A DNA stretch of 64,000 bases from Ancylomarina euxina (lineage in GTDB: Bacteria; Bacteroidota; Bacteroidia; Bacteroidales; Marinifilaceae), in assembly GCF_003863355.1 (NCBI RefSeq), contig NZ_QQWG01000018.1, positions 1 to 64,000 on the forward strand, in the 5' to 3' direction. Under the pieces are notes generated by a model. The model was not told the origin of the DNA. It made no database searches and worked only from the letters and a program-made list of their open reading frames with translations. The translations under genes and the position numbers were made by a program. Of the stretch, positions 10,801 through 20,334 are shown in pieces (positions within the stretch are counted from its first letter, which is position 1; each line of letters opens with the position of its first letter).

Positions 10801-13800
10801 GGTATTTGGATTCACGGTAAGGTTTACAATTTCACTTAGACCTGTACCACATGAACTAACTTGACATTCAACTTTATAATTCTTAGCGGTGTTAGCATCC
10901 AAAGAAAAGACATTAGAGAGTTCAATTTCAGCTAGATCATCAAATGCTGGTCGAGCTACATCATCAATTAACCAACGGTAAGTCAAACTTTCACCAGTTG
11001 TTACTGCCCTAAAAATAACATCCTCCCCTTGACAAGCTATTTGATCAGCTATAGGTGCAAGCGTTGGTATTGGCTTAATATCCTGATAAGCTACACTGAA
11101 ATCAGTACCACAAGCATTAGTCACCTCTACCTTATAATTACCTTCTTCTGCCATCTCCGCCGTCGTCAAATCCAAAGTCGTCGATGTTTCACCTGCTAAA
11201 ATACCATTGTTGTATTTCCAACTGACACTTTCATTAGTAGTCGCATCATATGCAATAGGTCCCAGCTCAAGAGCTTGTCCCTCACAAACTGCTGCTAAAT
11301 TAAGACCAGTTGTAATATTTGGAACACCATTAATAATAATATCAACCGTGTAAGTCACATCAATTCCACAGCTTCCACTTACAACACAAGTATAGGTTCC
11401 TTCATTAAGTTCAGCAACTACATCAACCTTAAGCAGTGCTACATTTCCAGGATCACCAACACCAGCAGGTAATACTGTCCAGTCATAAGTTGGATTATCA
11501 CCAGCAACTTTTGCTTCAAGTAATAAATCATCTCCAACACAAAGCGTTTCATTTGTCCATGTATTCGTTTTTGTAATAGGATCTAAAACGTCAATATAAA
11601 TTGATTTAGATTTACTCATACAAAAATCTGTAACTTCTACTTTATACAAACCTTTTTCTGCAGTTGATATGTTTGCTTTACTATAAGAATTACTTGACTC
11701 TGCTAAATCAACATCATCCTTGGTCCACGAATAAGTCGCAGAAACAGCGGGTCCACCTGAAAGCACAACATCAAAAACGATATTATCAGTGGGACAAAGA
11801 GGATTCGTATGTGTTAGATTATCCAAATCTAAAACCTCAAAATGAGAAATATTAAAATTCTCTGTAACAGCAGGACAAACACCAGCAGTCACACCAACAG
11901 AATAAGCACCATCAGTTGCAGCTGCTGCAACTAAATTTAGGCTCGAGTTGGTTCCAATTGGAGCTCCGCCTCTTTTCCACTCATAAACATTTGGCTTTGC
12001 TCCTGACAAGCCTTTTACAATAAAACTAGCTCCCGCACCATTACAAATCTCTTTATCTGCAATAGCATCAAAACTTGCAGGTACATCAACTCTTAAATTC
12101 ACGACACTTGAATAGTTGTCAGGAGCTGTTACTAAAGCTCTAAATTTCCAACCATTCATTGCAGCCGTTGCATTTGTGACAGTCAAAGTACTTTTATCTA
12201 AAGTCACTGATTCTGTTACTTCAACAACCGTCCCGAATGTTACATTATTATAAATGCCTCCTCCATTCGTACTATATTGCCAAGTACAACTGGTTGCTGA
12301 ATTCTTAAAGAAAACAACAAAATTGTATGTATCATCTTTACAAACATGTTGATCAACTGGTTGAGTTGTTATCTTAATTGCAGGATCAACATCTATAGTT
12401 GCTTCTGCACTTGCAATATCAGTAGAACAAGCGTTACTTACTCTACAACTATATTTATGACCATCAAGTCCAATAACAGCTGGATTAATTGTTAAAGCAG
12501 ATGCTGTCTCTCCTCCCATTAAAGCACCATCATCGTACCACTGGTAGGTAAAAGGTTCAGTTCCTTCCGCTTCAACAGAAAATGTTGCAACTCCATCTTC
12601 AGCAATTGTAATATCTTGAGGATTTTTTGTAATGACAACATTTCGACTCACATTCAAACTTGCTTTTTCTGACTCAATCGAATTACAAAGCCCGTCACTC
12701 ACAATACAATAGTATGATTGCCCATCATTCCCCAATAAATCTGCAATCGAAATATTATCTGATGTTTCACCTGATAAAGCTCCACCATTATCATACCACT
12801 GATAAGTTGGTGTACCTTCTGAAGAAGCGACAACATTATATGTAGCTGGGCCATCATCTTCACAAATGATAACTGCCGAAGGTTGTGTTGTAATACTTGC
12901 ATGTTCACGCACATCAACAACAAAATCAACTTCTGCATTACCACATCCATTACCAGAAACAAGCACACATTTATAATTCCCCTCATCGCCTAAATCAGCT
13001 AATCCAAGATCATGAACATTCCCTGTTGTTCCCTGTAAAACCGCTCCTTTATACCATTCATATGACAGATCAGCACCTACACCATTTACAACCAAACTAA
13101 GCGGTTCATCTAAACATGGCGCTGGAGCCAAATCTGAACTTGAAACAAACGTAATGGGTTCAAAAACGTTTACTTTAGAAATAGCCGTTATATCTCCACA
13201 ATATGCTGTACTTACCTTAGCAATATAATTGCCAGAAGATGCAGGGTATGTCGCTCCAGGAATTGTATAAGTCAATCCATTTGCAAGAAAACTATTATCT
13301 GGCTTCAACCAGGAAGCTTGAACATAATCTATTCCGATAACCTTCATAATCAAAGGAATACTACCTTCACAAGCATTAATATCAGCAATTGGATTTATAC
13401 TTGGTTTATCATGAACCGTAAGAACAAAATTGCCTTGTGGGTTTTCACAATCTCCCGTCAACTTATAGGTATAAGTATAAGAACCAGAAGCTCCAATAGT
13501 TCCAGTAGAAATTCTTGTTTCCCCCTCATAAGCAGTTAGCTCAGTATTTGCATTATCAAACCACTTAATAGAAGTTGGAGTTCCGGTCACATTAATTATT
13601 AACTCAGTCTGACCTCCTTCACATATATCCAAAATCGTCGCAGGATCTTTCACAACATTAATATGGTCATTCACGACTAATTGACGTTGGTATTTTTCAA
13701 CGCTTCCACATTCCAATGTGATATCACAATAATAAACACCCGCATTAGCTAATTCCACAATAGGAATTTCATAAAAACTATTGGTCCCAATTACAGCCCC

Positions 13801-16800
13801 ATTAGGATCATTATATCTCCAAGCAAAGTCTGGTGAACCAACCGTTACGATATCAAAAATATAATTCGCTGCCCCTTGACAAACAACTTCAACAGGAGCC
13901 GTTAAAGCACTTGTCACACTTTCAACATTCAAGCTAGCTGTCACAATCTTGCTATAACCACACTTATTCTTAACAACACAGGTATAAGTACCCAGATCTC
14001 CAGCCTGCACATCAACTAAACTAACAATGTGTTTAGGATTAGGATCTAGAATGATAATTGGATCGCCATTAGGATCTGTCCATGTATAAGTCAAAGCTGA
14101 TCCGGATGGAATCGTTTCAATTTGCACTTCGAAACTGACATCTTCACCCAAACAGGTCGTGATATCGGCTAGTGATGGATTCGAAAAATTCTCTAACAAA
14201 TTAATTGCAAAAGGCTCATAGTATGTTGCTCCACAATTACCTTCAGCAGTAATTTTCCACTGTCCCTTATTTGTAGCATTTGCTTCAAAGACAAATGGAT
14301 TAGTCATAGGATTAATTACCTGTTCTTGGCCTACTGTTACATTTTCTGCTTTATAAAAGCTTGCTTGTCCATTATCAACAACTTCTATTGTGACTATTTC
14401 TCCATCGCAATATGGACCAGTTTTATCAATCGTAATATCTGTCACCTCCATTTTTGGAGTTACAGTTAATAAACTCGTCGAATTTGAACTACCGCAACGG
14501 TTAGTTACTGTAACTTTATAATCACCACCCATTGAAGGTGTAATATCTGTTAAACTAAAATCAGCTTGTGTTTTAACACCAAGAGCAGCTGGAGGTGTTT
14601 CCCAATTGTAGGTATAGTAATCTCCCGAAGTAGCTAATTCTGCACTATATAAATAAGAAGTCCCTTCACAAAGTGTTACTGGTGTTAAAGCAGTAAGCAC
14701 AACTTGAGGATAAATTGCATCTACAGCCAGGTTTTTAACTAGCTCGTTTCCAACACAAGTATGCTCATTTGCTTGTGAAATATTATAACGAGCTGATACC
14801 GCAACTTTATAATAAGAATCGGTAATAGTCGGCAAGATTGGAAATACCGTTAGATTATTCGTTTCAATCAAAACATTATCACGATACCAGAAATATTCCA
14901 TCGTTGCTCCCGCTGGCACAGTCCCAACAGCAGTTAAATTAACTAATTCCTGATCACACAATCCAGTTGGAACTTGCAAATCAGTCAAGTTTGGTTTTCC
15001 AAAAATTTCAATTTGAAGTTCTTGAGAAAGTGGTGCACAGGCATTTTCAACATCACAACGAATTGTATAAATGCCGGCCCCATATGCTTTATCTAAATTA
15101 AAATCGAAAACTTTTCCTTCAGCCTTCTCAACACCATTAACAGACCAAGCTATTCGGCTATATTTACCTTCAACATTGACCTCTAATGCTGCAAATTCAC
15201 CTTCACACAAATCGGAATTCCCAGTAAGTGATGTAATATTGGCCAATTCATCAATCACAACCTCGACCTCCATATGTGCAGGATCGACAGTTGCTCCACA
15301 TTGTTCAAACTCCTCCTTAAAAGTAATTGTACAGCGGTATATCCCCGCATTATTATCTGTTGTATTGGTATAGCCTAACACATGTGTATCTAATCCTGTA
15401 ACATTTCCTTCAGCTATAGGTCCATAATCATTCTCTCCATTTTTTCTTTCCCACAAATAATCATACCAACTGGTATCACCATTAGAAATATCAATAAGTC
15501 CAGATTGACCTAAACAAAAGTGTACAGGTTTATCGTAAGGCGTAAAACTATAGTTAGGAACGACTAAAGCATTAAATTCACCCGTTTCTTCAATTGCAGG
15601 TATAAACGTTATACTATCAATTGCAAACACTCCCTTATTACCACCTGCATTTGCGTCAACTAAAGAAATCGTTGCTTTCTGATTATCTTTAGATTTCCAC
15701 AAAGCAGTGGCCGATTGCCACTTAGACACATCATCAATTAAGAAGTTTGATTTAATCTTTTCATCATTAATATAAATATCCAAAAGTTGAGGTTTGGCAA
15801 CTTGAGCCATTCTACCATGAACTTTTAAAATATAATTATAATCTCTTTCAATCGGAATATCCAGTTTTTGATAAACAGTATCACCAGGAATATTAGATTG
15901 AGCTAAAAACATCAATCCTCCCCCTTCCATATCATCAAAGTCCTCGAATGCAGCATTCTCACTTTTTGGTGTAAAGGTTAATGCAAACTCACCTGGATTT
16001 CTCAAATTTCCTTGAACCCAATCATAATCCGTTTCAAAATTTCCTCGCCCACTACTAAAATCTCCATTATAGAGAATATCTAAAGAAGGATCACGAAAAT
16101 AAGCCTTTAGGATATATTTAGTAGGCACATCAGGAGCCGGTACTACTAATTTTTCATTTTCAAATAATAAATTTGCTTCAGAAATCTCATTTTTATACCA
16201 TTCATAAAAATCTGGTATCGGAGTTGCATTAAACCCCACTTCAATATTATCGTCATAACTTTCACAAATAATATCAAGATCTGTTTCTAGATCAACATGA
16301 AGATCTGGAATAATTTTAGGAATGGCTTTAGAAAACCCAGAATAATAGCCAGCAGAACCAACAACTCCCGTTTGAACCGTCCAGCAAACATTCAATGCAC
16401 GAGAACTTTGAAAACGAATATTACCTACAACAGCATCCATTCTATAGCTAACCCATTCTTCAGTACCTAGAATTACAGAAGCTTCTGAGGACAAAAATTC
16501 TCTTTCTGTCGTTACTCCATTTATAATATTCTCATACTTAACAGTAGCCCCTTTTTGTGCTAATATTGTTATCACTGAATTCACACTTTCTATTGCCAAC
16601 TGATCAGCAAAAGGAATATCAACCTGATGCATACCAGTAGCAGAAAGGGGAGCTATAAAATTCATTCCTACAGTAGGTCCGATTTTAGATGAACTCCCAG
16701 ATAGTGTTTGATAGACATAAACATTCTTACCCTTCGTATCTATATATATTTTATCATTATAATAATTGCCCGTCGTTACAAGATAAGGCTCTCCCGCACT

Positions 16801-17835
16801 TAATGGAAATGAATTGATGGGTGTAGAACTTCCATTTAGATAAATATCGGTTCCATCCTCAGTTGCCACAACGATAGGGACTTCAGTAGAACTATTCCCC
16901 TCTCCTTTGAGAACAATATATTTATCTCTGATTTGTTCATAGGGTACGATTTGATCAATCCCCATATCCTGCCCGGCACTTGATCCTGATGTCCAGGAAC
17001 CTGTATTTACAACAATATCTTTATCTGATAAAATATGGGTCCCATTTAAGGCATTCATATTACCTGTTCCGAATCCTTTTGTATCATGATCAATACCTAT
17101 AACATAACTTTGTCCCTTTTGCAATAAAACCGTAATGGTATCAAGTGCAGAGATGGCAAAAGGCTCTATACTTCCAGCTATTAACTGAGATATAACTTCT
17201 GTTTTAATATCCGTGAATTTAACTGTCGTAGTATCTTCTGTTGCCATAACAGAGAAGAAGTGAGCTCGTCTGAAAGTTGCTCCAACATTCGCAGTGTAAA
17301 CATGTCCTGTCCTAAATTCTTGCCCCATTGCAAAACGCCCCTTGGTCGTTAAAGACCCGCCCTGATCTTGCGTAATATGCCTCATATTGACATATATAGG
17401 TGCGTCATATGAAATAAATTTAAGCCCAGCATCAACCAAGACGGTATTTAATTCATTTGCACCTACAACACCAATTGGGAATTCATAATCGATTGGATAT
17501 GAATAGATTTCTCCATAATTATCTGCTCGTGAAGTTTCAAAGACATAACGATATGGCTCAAAACGAGAAACTTGTATTTGAGCTAATAAATTATTATCCC
17601 CCTTATAAATCCACACATCAATTAAGTCTCGACTATCAGTTGTAATTACAACAACATTTCTACCAATATCTTTATTGGTATTAGAACCATTATACAATGG
17701 TGGCACATAGTGGATATAATCCAACTGAGCAAAAACTTTGGGGGCAAATAAACTAAGTATAAGAAAAATACATAGCTTCATCAGAAACGAAGCACATAAT
17801 ATATCTCGTTTACGATTCACAGTATTAGTATCCAT
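7879..17835 (-). CDS. Giant T9SS-secreted protein with IgGFc-binding-like head, about 22 Ig-like modules and type-B sorting domain
   Basis: This complete gene of 3318 codons is among the largest expected in such a genome. An inner ATG at 17781 gives a cleaner signal peptide (MKLCIFLILSLFAPKVFA-Q). Residues about 37-505 match the IgGFc-binding N-terminal pattern (FFSVMATEDTTTV, LNGTHILSDKDIVV, DQIVPYEQI). About 590-750 is a jelly-roll-like segment. About 750-2770 holds roughly 22 Ig-like modules, many with Cys pairs and GxYxCxV motifs. About 2770-3230 holds PKD/SprB-like modules with Cys pairs. The last 87 residues form the gliding-motility-associated C-terminal (CHU_C) type-B T9SS sorting domain (PNAFTP, YNRWGELMY, GWDGTYNG, GAYVW). 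Export by T9SS and cell-surface location are well supported; adhesion or gliding-related function is inference. Confidence 0.93.
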   Translation of the reverse strand: MDTNTVNRKRDILCASFLMKLCIFLILSLFAPKVFAQLDYIHYVPPLYNGSNTNKDIGRNVVVITTDSRDLIDVWIYKGDNNLLAQIQVSRFEPYRYVFETSRADNYGEIYSYPIDYEFPIGVVGANELNTVLVDAGLKFISYDAPIYVNMRHITQDQGGSLTTKGRFAMGQEFRTGHVYTANVGATFRRAHFFSVMATEDTTTVKFTDIKTEVISQLIAGSIEPFAISALDTITVLLQKGQSYVIGIDHDTKGFGTGNMNALNGTHILSDKDIVVNTGSWTSGSSAGQDMGIDQIVPYEQIRDKYIVLKGEGNSSTEVPIVVATEDGTDIYLNGSSTPINSFPLSAGEPYLVTTGNYYNDKIYIDTKGKNVYVYQTLSGSSSKIGPTVGMNFIAPLSATGMHQVDIPFADQLAIESVNSVITILAQKGATVKYENIINGVTTEREFLSSEASVILGTEEWVSYRMDAVVGNIRFQSSRALNVCWTVQTGVVGSAGYYSGFSKAIPKIIPDLHVDLETDLDIICESYDDNIEVGFNATPIPDFYEWYKNEISEANLLFENEKLVVPAPDVPTKYILKAYFRDPSLDILYNGDFSSGRGNFETDYDWVQGNLRNPGEFALTFTPKSENAAFEDFDDMEGGGLMFLAQSNIPGDTVYQKLDIPIERDYNYILKVHGRMAQVAKPQLLDIYINDEKIKSNFLIDDVSKWQSATALWKSKDNQKATISLVDANAGGNKGVFAIDSITFIPAIEETGEFNALVVPNYSFTPYDKPVHFCLGQSGLIDISNGDTSWYDYLWERKNGENDYGPIAEGNVTGLDTHVLGYTNTTDNNAGIYRCTITFKEEFEQCGATVDPAHMEVEVVIDELANITSLTGNSDLCEGEFAALEVNVEGKYSRIAWSVNGVEKAEGKVFDFNLDKAYGAGIYTIRCDVENACAPLSQELQIEIFGKPNLTDLQVPTGLCDQELVNLTAVGTVPAGATMEYFWYRDNVLIETNNLTVFPILPTITDSYYKVAVSARYNISQANEHTCVGNELVKNLAVDAIYPQVVLTALTPVTLCEGTSYLYSAELATSGDYYTYNWETPPAALGVKTQADFSLTDITPSMGGDYKVTVTNRCGSSNSTSLLTVTPKMEVTDITIDKTGPYCDGEIVTIEVVDNGQASFYKAENVTVGQEQVINPMTNPFVFEANATNKGQWKITAEGNCGATYYEPFAINLLENFSNPSLADITTCLGEDVSFEVQIETIPSGSALTYTWTDPNGDPIIILDPNPKHIVSLVDVQAGDLGTYTCVVKNKCGYSKIVTASLNVESVTSALTAPVEVVCQGAANYIFDIVTVGSPDFAWRYNDPNGAVIGTNSFYEIPIVELANAGVYYCDITLECGSVEKYQRQLVVNDHINVVKDPATILDICEGGQTELIINVTGTPTSIKWFDNANTELTAYEGETRISTGTIGASGSYTYTYKLTGDCENPQGNFVLTVHDKPSINPIADINACEGSIPLIMKVIGIDYVQASWLKPDNSFLANGLTYTIPGATYPASSGNYIAKVSTAYCGDITAISKVNVFEPITFVSSSDLAPAPCLDEPLSLVVNGVGADLSYEWYKGAVLQGTTGNVHDLGLADLGDEGNYKCVLVSGNGCGNAEVDFVVDVREHASITTQPSAVIICEDDGPATYNVVASSEGTPTYQWYDNGGALSGETSDNISIADLLGNDGQSYYCIVSDGLCNSIESEKASLNVSRNVVITKNPQDITIAEDGVATFSVEAEGTEPFTYQWYDDGALMGGETASALTINPAVIGLDGHKYSCRVSNACSTDIASAEATIDVDPAIKITTQPVDQHVCKDDTYNFVVFFKNSATSCTWQYSTNGGGIYNNVTFGTVVEVTESVTLDKSTLTVTNATAAMNGWKFRALVTAPDNYSSVVNLRVDVPASFDAIADKEICNGAGASFIVKGLSGAKPNVYEWKRGGAPIGTNSSLNLVAAAATDGAYSVGVTAGVCPAVTENFNISHFEVLDLDNLTHTNPLCPTDNIVFDVVLSGGPAVSATYSWTKDDVDLAESSNSYSKANISTAEKGLYKVEVTDFCMSKSKSIYIDVLDPITKTNTWTNETLCVGDDLLLEAKVAGDNPTYDWTVLPAGVGDPGNVALLKVDVVAELNEGTYTCVVSGSCGIDVTYTVDIIINGVPNITTGLNLAAVCEGQALELGPIAYDATTNESVSWKYNNGILAGETSTTLDLTTAEMAEEGNYKVEVTNACGTDFSVAYQDIKPIPTLAPIADQIACQGEDVIFRAVTTGESLTYRWLIDDVARPAFDDLAEIELSNVFSLDANTAKNYKVECQVSSCGTGLSEIVNLTVNPNTILNTSLKGEVVYVGKSHVFDLAITGSNLTFEWHHINTANVDTELVSATTKTLIIDKLSMADAGEYYCKITGDCGIRFTSGYLTVKDPLKVIDGLSTLADIEKCYGEPLNLNINVEGEVFSINWFKNNVDLNHHELNYSIPALDVSNAGSYRCEIVGEGDSFDETVNVSVYQTTVLNSELKDKVLCENEDLLWTPAVSGSLMTYDWKHNGKSISTDVALSILNTPLDSAGIYSVDVTGKCGSIFTEADLTVKKLPEFISNSEDLEKCENDAEAIFTVDFRGDNLVYQWQKDSVDITGANSPELKIQNLRTSDTGTYRCVVNSSCGIASESLEMKLVVIPQLKILSESPGMEICDGESAQFLVEVEGTEEVYQWQKNGVNLTGENAPQLMIDPASLTEDGYYSCEVSDKCTAKRYSNSKKLTVNSLPNSQIFGRMTLCVLEDRVAYTTALLPDINYGWLVDGGAFTTPAEDVVKTKITWGDVIEDSKVRLKILNEATGCYFEVDSLVELHPLPDVNLTALESKGICESEFALSGGFPTGGIYWVNGVAQNTFDPSQGNGEYQVRYSYTDDLGCSNSTGELVMKIDSLPIVELIEDVVVGSCETRMLSAETQENNIKWSPSRYLDDPNSETPTFTAGETTLYVATVVDKYGCVGNDIVNVTVAPLPLITTINDTIIGECKEIELTTHISGDIKEINWTNPDDLDNTKNSNPKLIKRRLGVNDYQINVTDEYGCVGSASIRVEVLPNPEVGESQFLCEGETLLVDTKDLSNPIWDDGYTAWERTIDRPGEYVLSVEQNDCKLKQRIVMNPLPKFKLDKTVQPGIVIFEGQTITLDPELNPDYGPYVYDWSDGSVLPQLIVSESGVYKLKVEDNIGCIAIDTVMVEVKPIGIESPNAFTPLSKNENDRFYLKDINVTEKFEMYIYNRWGELMYQTKEAGYANGWDGTYNGEDCPVGAYVWVLMLDGEVKEKGNVILVR

Positions 17836-18051
17836 ATCTAGGTAGAGATGAGGTTTAAACTACTATTATCTATAATAAAATATTGAAACAATAAAAATCG
17901 AATCAATTCTTTTTATGCTTATATAATATATTCAAAAAAAACAGTAACAGCTCAATTTCTTACACAAAAACCAACTTCTCAATGACCAACCTATCCTTTT
18001 CACAGACCAATCAATATACTCAAAGATACGCAATTTATAGTTGATATAAAC

Positions 18052-18086
18052 AAAAAAAAAGAGGCCTCCATAACTGGATACCTCTT
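18052..18086 (-). terminator. Terminator after aminopeptidase P
   Basis: The hairpin pairs AAGAGG with CCTCTT at its base and TCCA with TGGA inside. On the minus strand a run of nine T follows (18052-18060). It sits 26 bp past the stop of the gene at 18113. Confidence 0.75.
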
Positions 18087-18112
18087 AAATTATTTATATT
18101 GATAATAATGAA

Positions 18113-19501
18113 TTACGAAAGCACTGTATTTTCAACCTCTTCAACTGTAATTGGAATTCTTTTACCAATTAACTGACATCCCTTTTCTGTAACTAAAAGA
18201 TCATCTTCAAGTCGAATACCTCCAAAATCGCGATACTTATTTACCTTATCGTAATTGATATAATCTAAGTACTGCTTTTCATTTTGAAATTTATCAATCA
18301 ATGCTGGAATGAAATAGATACCAGGCTCATTAGTAATAACAAAACCAGGTTTCAACTCTTTCCCTAAACGTAAATAAGCTGTTCCAAATTGACTTGCACG
18401 CTTGATCTTATCATCGTATCCAACATAATCTTCACCAAGATCTTCCATGTCGTGAACATCTAAGCCCATCATATGTCCCAAACCGTGAGGCATAAATAAG
18501 GTATGAGCACCTGCTGCAACTGCTGCATCTGCATCCCCTTTCATCAAGCCAAGTTCAATCAATCCTGAAGCAATCACCTTACAAACTTCTAAATGAATAG
18601 AGCGGTAGTCAACACCTGGACGAATTAATTCAGTTCCTTTATCAATAGCAGCTAGGACAATCTCATAGATTTCTCTCTGTTTCTGAGAAAACTTACCTCC
18701 CACTGGAATAGTACGAGTATTATCAGAAGCATAATGCGTATCCGTCTCTGCGCCACAATCAACAAGTAATAAATCACCCTTTTTAAGCAAATTACCATGT
18801 TCGTGATTATGAAGTGTCTCACCACGTTTTGAAACAATGGCAGGGAAAGAAAGCATTCCACCTGCACGAAGACTTATAGCTTCAACCTCACCAGCAACTT
18901 CTCTTTCGTAAACCCCATCCTGTGCCATTTTCATAGCGGTAACATGCATTTGATAACCTGTTTCAGCAGCACGTTCAAGCTCTACTATTTCACAAGGCTC
19001 CTTAATTTCACGAAGAGCAACAATTGCTCTAATCAATTCTTCTGAAACATTAGATTTGATATCAGCTGGTTTAACTCCAACTAATTCTTCTAACAATATT
19101 TTATTTTCAGCACGATAAACAGGTAATAAATGAATTTTACGTCCCGCTGCCATAGCGTCAGAAATAAATTTATTCAGATCAGTAAAAGGAGCCGTTGCTT
19201 CAATACCAACCTTAGCTGATTGATCTTTTACAGAAGGCTGTGGGCCCATCCAAATAATATCATCGATATCAACATCATTCCCAAAAATGTAATCCTTATT
19301 ATTATCAATGTCGCAAACACCTGCAAAACCAGGATGATCTAAACCGAAAAAATAAAGAAAATTACTGTCCTGACGGTAGTGATAAATATTATGTGGGCAG
19401 TTCATTGGAGCATCTGGGTTACCAAGGAATAATGCAATTCCATCTTTCATGGATTGACGCAATTTTTCGCGTCTGTTAATATAAACTTCTTTTGAAAACA
19501 T
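18113..19501 (-). CDS. pepP: Aminopeptidase P (Xaa-Pro aminopeptidase, M24B)
   Basis: The 462-residue product removes N-terminal residues that precede proline and is expected in the cytoplasm. It has the AMP_N domain (about 1-135) followed by the M24 'pita-bread' catalytic domain. Metal ligands are visible: Asp in LLVDCGAETD, Asp in ASDNTRTIPVGG, His in MPHGLGHMMGLDVHD, Glu in TNEPGIYF and Glu in GIRLEDD. Length is typical for bacterial PepP. It ends in its own terminator and is separated by about 200 bp from the Lrp-type regulator upstream, so it is probably monocistronic. Confidence 0.93.
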   Translation of the reverse strand: MFSKEVYINRREKLRQSMKDGIALFLGNPDAPMNCPHNIYHYRQDSNFLYFFGLDHPGFAGVCDIDNNKDYIFGNDVDIDDIIWMGPQPSVKDQSAKVGIEATAPFTDLNKFISDAMAAGRKIHLLPVYRAENKILLEELVGVKPADIKSNVSEELIRAIVALREIKEPCEIVELERAAETGYQMHVTAMKMAQDGVYEREVAGEVEAISLRAGGMLSFPAIVSKRGETLHNHEHGNLLKKGDLLLVDCGAETDTHYASDNTRTIPVGGKFSQKQREIYEIVLAAIDKGTELIRPGVDYRSIHLEVCKVIASGLIELGLMKGDADAAVAAGAHTLFMPHGLGHMMGLDVHDMEDLGEDYVGYDDKIKRASQFGTAYLRLGKELKPGFVITNEPGIYFIPALIDKFQNEKQYLDYINYDKVNKYRDFGGIRLEDDLLVTEKGCQLIGKRIPITVEEVENTVLS

Positions 19502-19652
19502 GATATGTTGTTTAAAGGATATAATAATTTATAAAAGAGACTAACTAATCGATCGAATAATTACCAATAAAACCAACCAGCTTGCCCAAAACAGACGAAA
19601 GATAAAAATTAACTCGGAATAATCCTTATTAAAATAGCTTAATAGAATCCAC

Positions 19653-19680
19653 AAAAAAGACCTTCTCTGAGAGAAAGCCC
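19653..19680 (-). terminator. Possible terminator after the Lrp/AsnC gene
   Basis: The short inverted repeat TTCTC-TGA-GAGAA with partly paired flanks is followed on the minus strand by six T. It lies 27 bp beyond the regulator's stop. The stem is short, so this is a weaker call than the other terminators. Confidence 0.45.
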
Positions 19681-19707
19681 TTAATTTTATATTAATTTAT
19701 TACGATA

Positions 19708-20166
19708 TTATTTTACAACAATATCCCTATCAATAATTTGATCTAAAGAAATAAAAGTTTCTGTTTTAGAAACACCTGGCACATTTTGAAGTGTGTTAAT
19801 CAAGACATCCATAAGATGTTGATTATCTCTACAAAGCATTTTAACTAGAAATGTAAAATTTCCTGTTGTAAAATGACACTCAATAATTTCTGGAATAGCC
19901 TCTATACGACCAACAACTTGCTTATACTGATGTGCATGATCAAGAAAAATACCTACAAAAGCGCAAACTTCATACCCTAGAGCTCTTGGTTTCACAATAA
20001 ATCTTGATCCATCAATTACACCAGCATCTTCAAGTTTTTTCACCCTTTGATGAATAGCAGCACCAGAAATACCACACTCTCTGGCTATTTCTAGAAAAGG
20101 AATACGCGCATTTTTTATCAGATAAGATAATATCTTCTGATCAACATCATCAATTTGAAACTTCAT
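19708..20166 (-). CDS. Lrp/AsnC family transcriptional regulator
   Basis: The 152-residue product has the standard Lrp/AsnC layout. Residues 1-60 are an N-terminal winged helix-turn-helix (DVDQKILSYLIKNARIPF, then GISGAAIHQRVKKLEDAGVI). Residues about 65-145 are a RAM/AsnC ligand-binding domain (IPEIIECHFTTGNFTFLVKM, then VPGVSKTETFISLDQI). Such proteins respond to amino acids or related small molecules, but the effector and targets cannot be read from the sequence. It is flanked by aminopeptidase P and the T9SS plug gene, and neither neighbour is clearly in its operon. Confidence 0.93.
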   Translation of the reverse strand: MKFQIDDVDQKILSYLIKNARIPFLEIARECGISGAAIHQRVKKLEDAGVIDGSRFIVKPRALGYEVCAFVGIFLDHAHQYKQVVGRIEAIPEIIECHFTTGNFTFLVKMLCRDNQHLMDVLINTLQNVPGVSKTETFISLDQIIDRDIVVK

Positions 20167-20238
20167 TCTCTTTATATTTTATAGCTTAAGCTGAGGCCTA
20201 CAACATCAACTCCTGATTACAATCTATTACTTTAATGA

Positions 20239-20270
20239 CAAAATTAGTAATAATTCATAAGCAGAACACA
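20239..20270 (-). promoter_or_regulatory. Candidate promoter of the Lrp/AsnC gene
   Basis: The minus strand reads TGTG, 20 bases of spacer, then TAATTTTG. The -7 element matches TAnnTTTG exactly and the upstream element matches TTTG at three of four positions. The predicted start near 20232 leaves a leader of about 65 bases. Confidence 0.5.
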
Positions 20271-20334
20271 TTATAATTTTCATTTCATCAAATTTAGAAC
20301 GAATACAGGGAAGCTTTCTTTATTTTTCTTACTG

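Noticed and set aside
12660-13539. Several plus-strand frames inside the giant gene
   Set aside because: They are antisense to a continuous 3318-codon reading frame and have His/Gln-rich products typical of reverse-strand translation.
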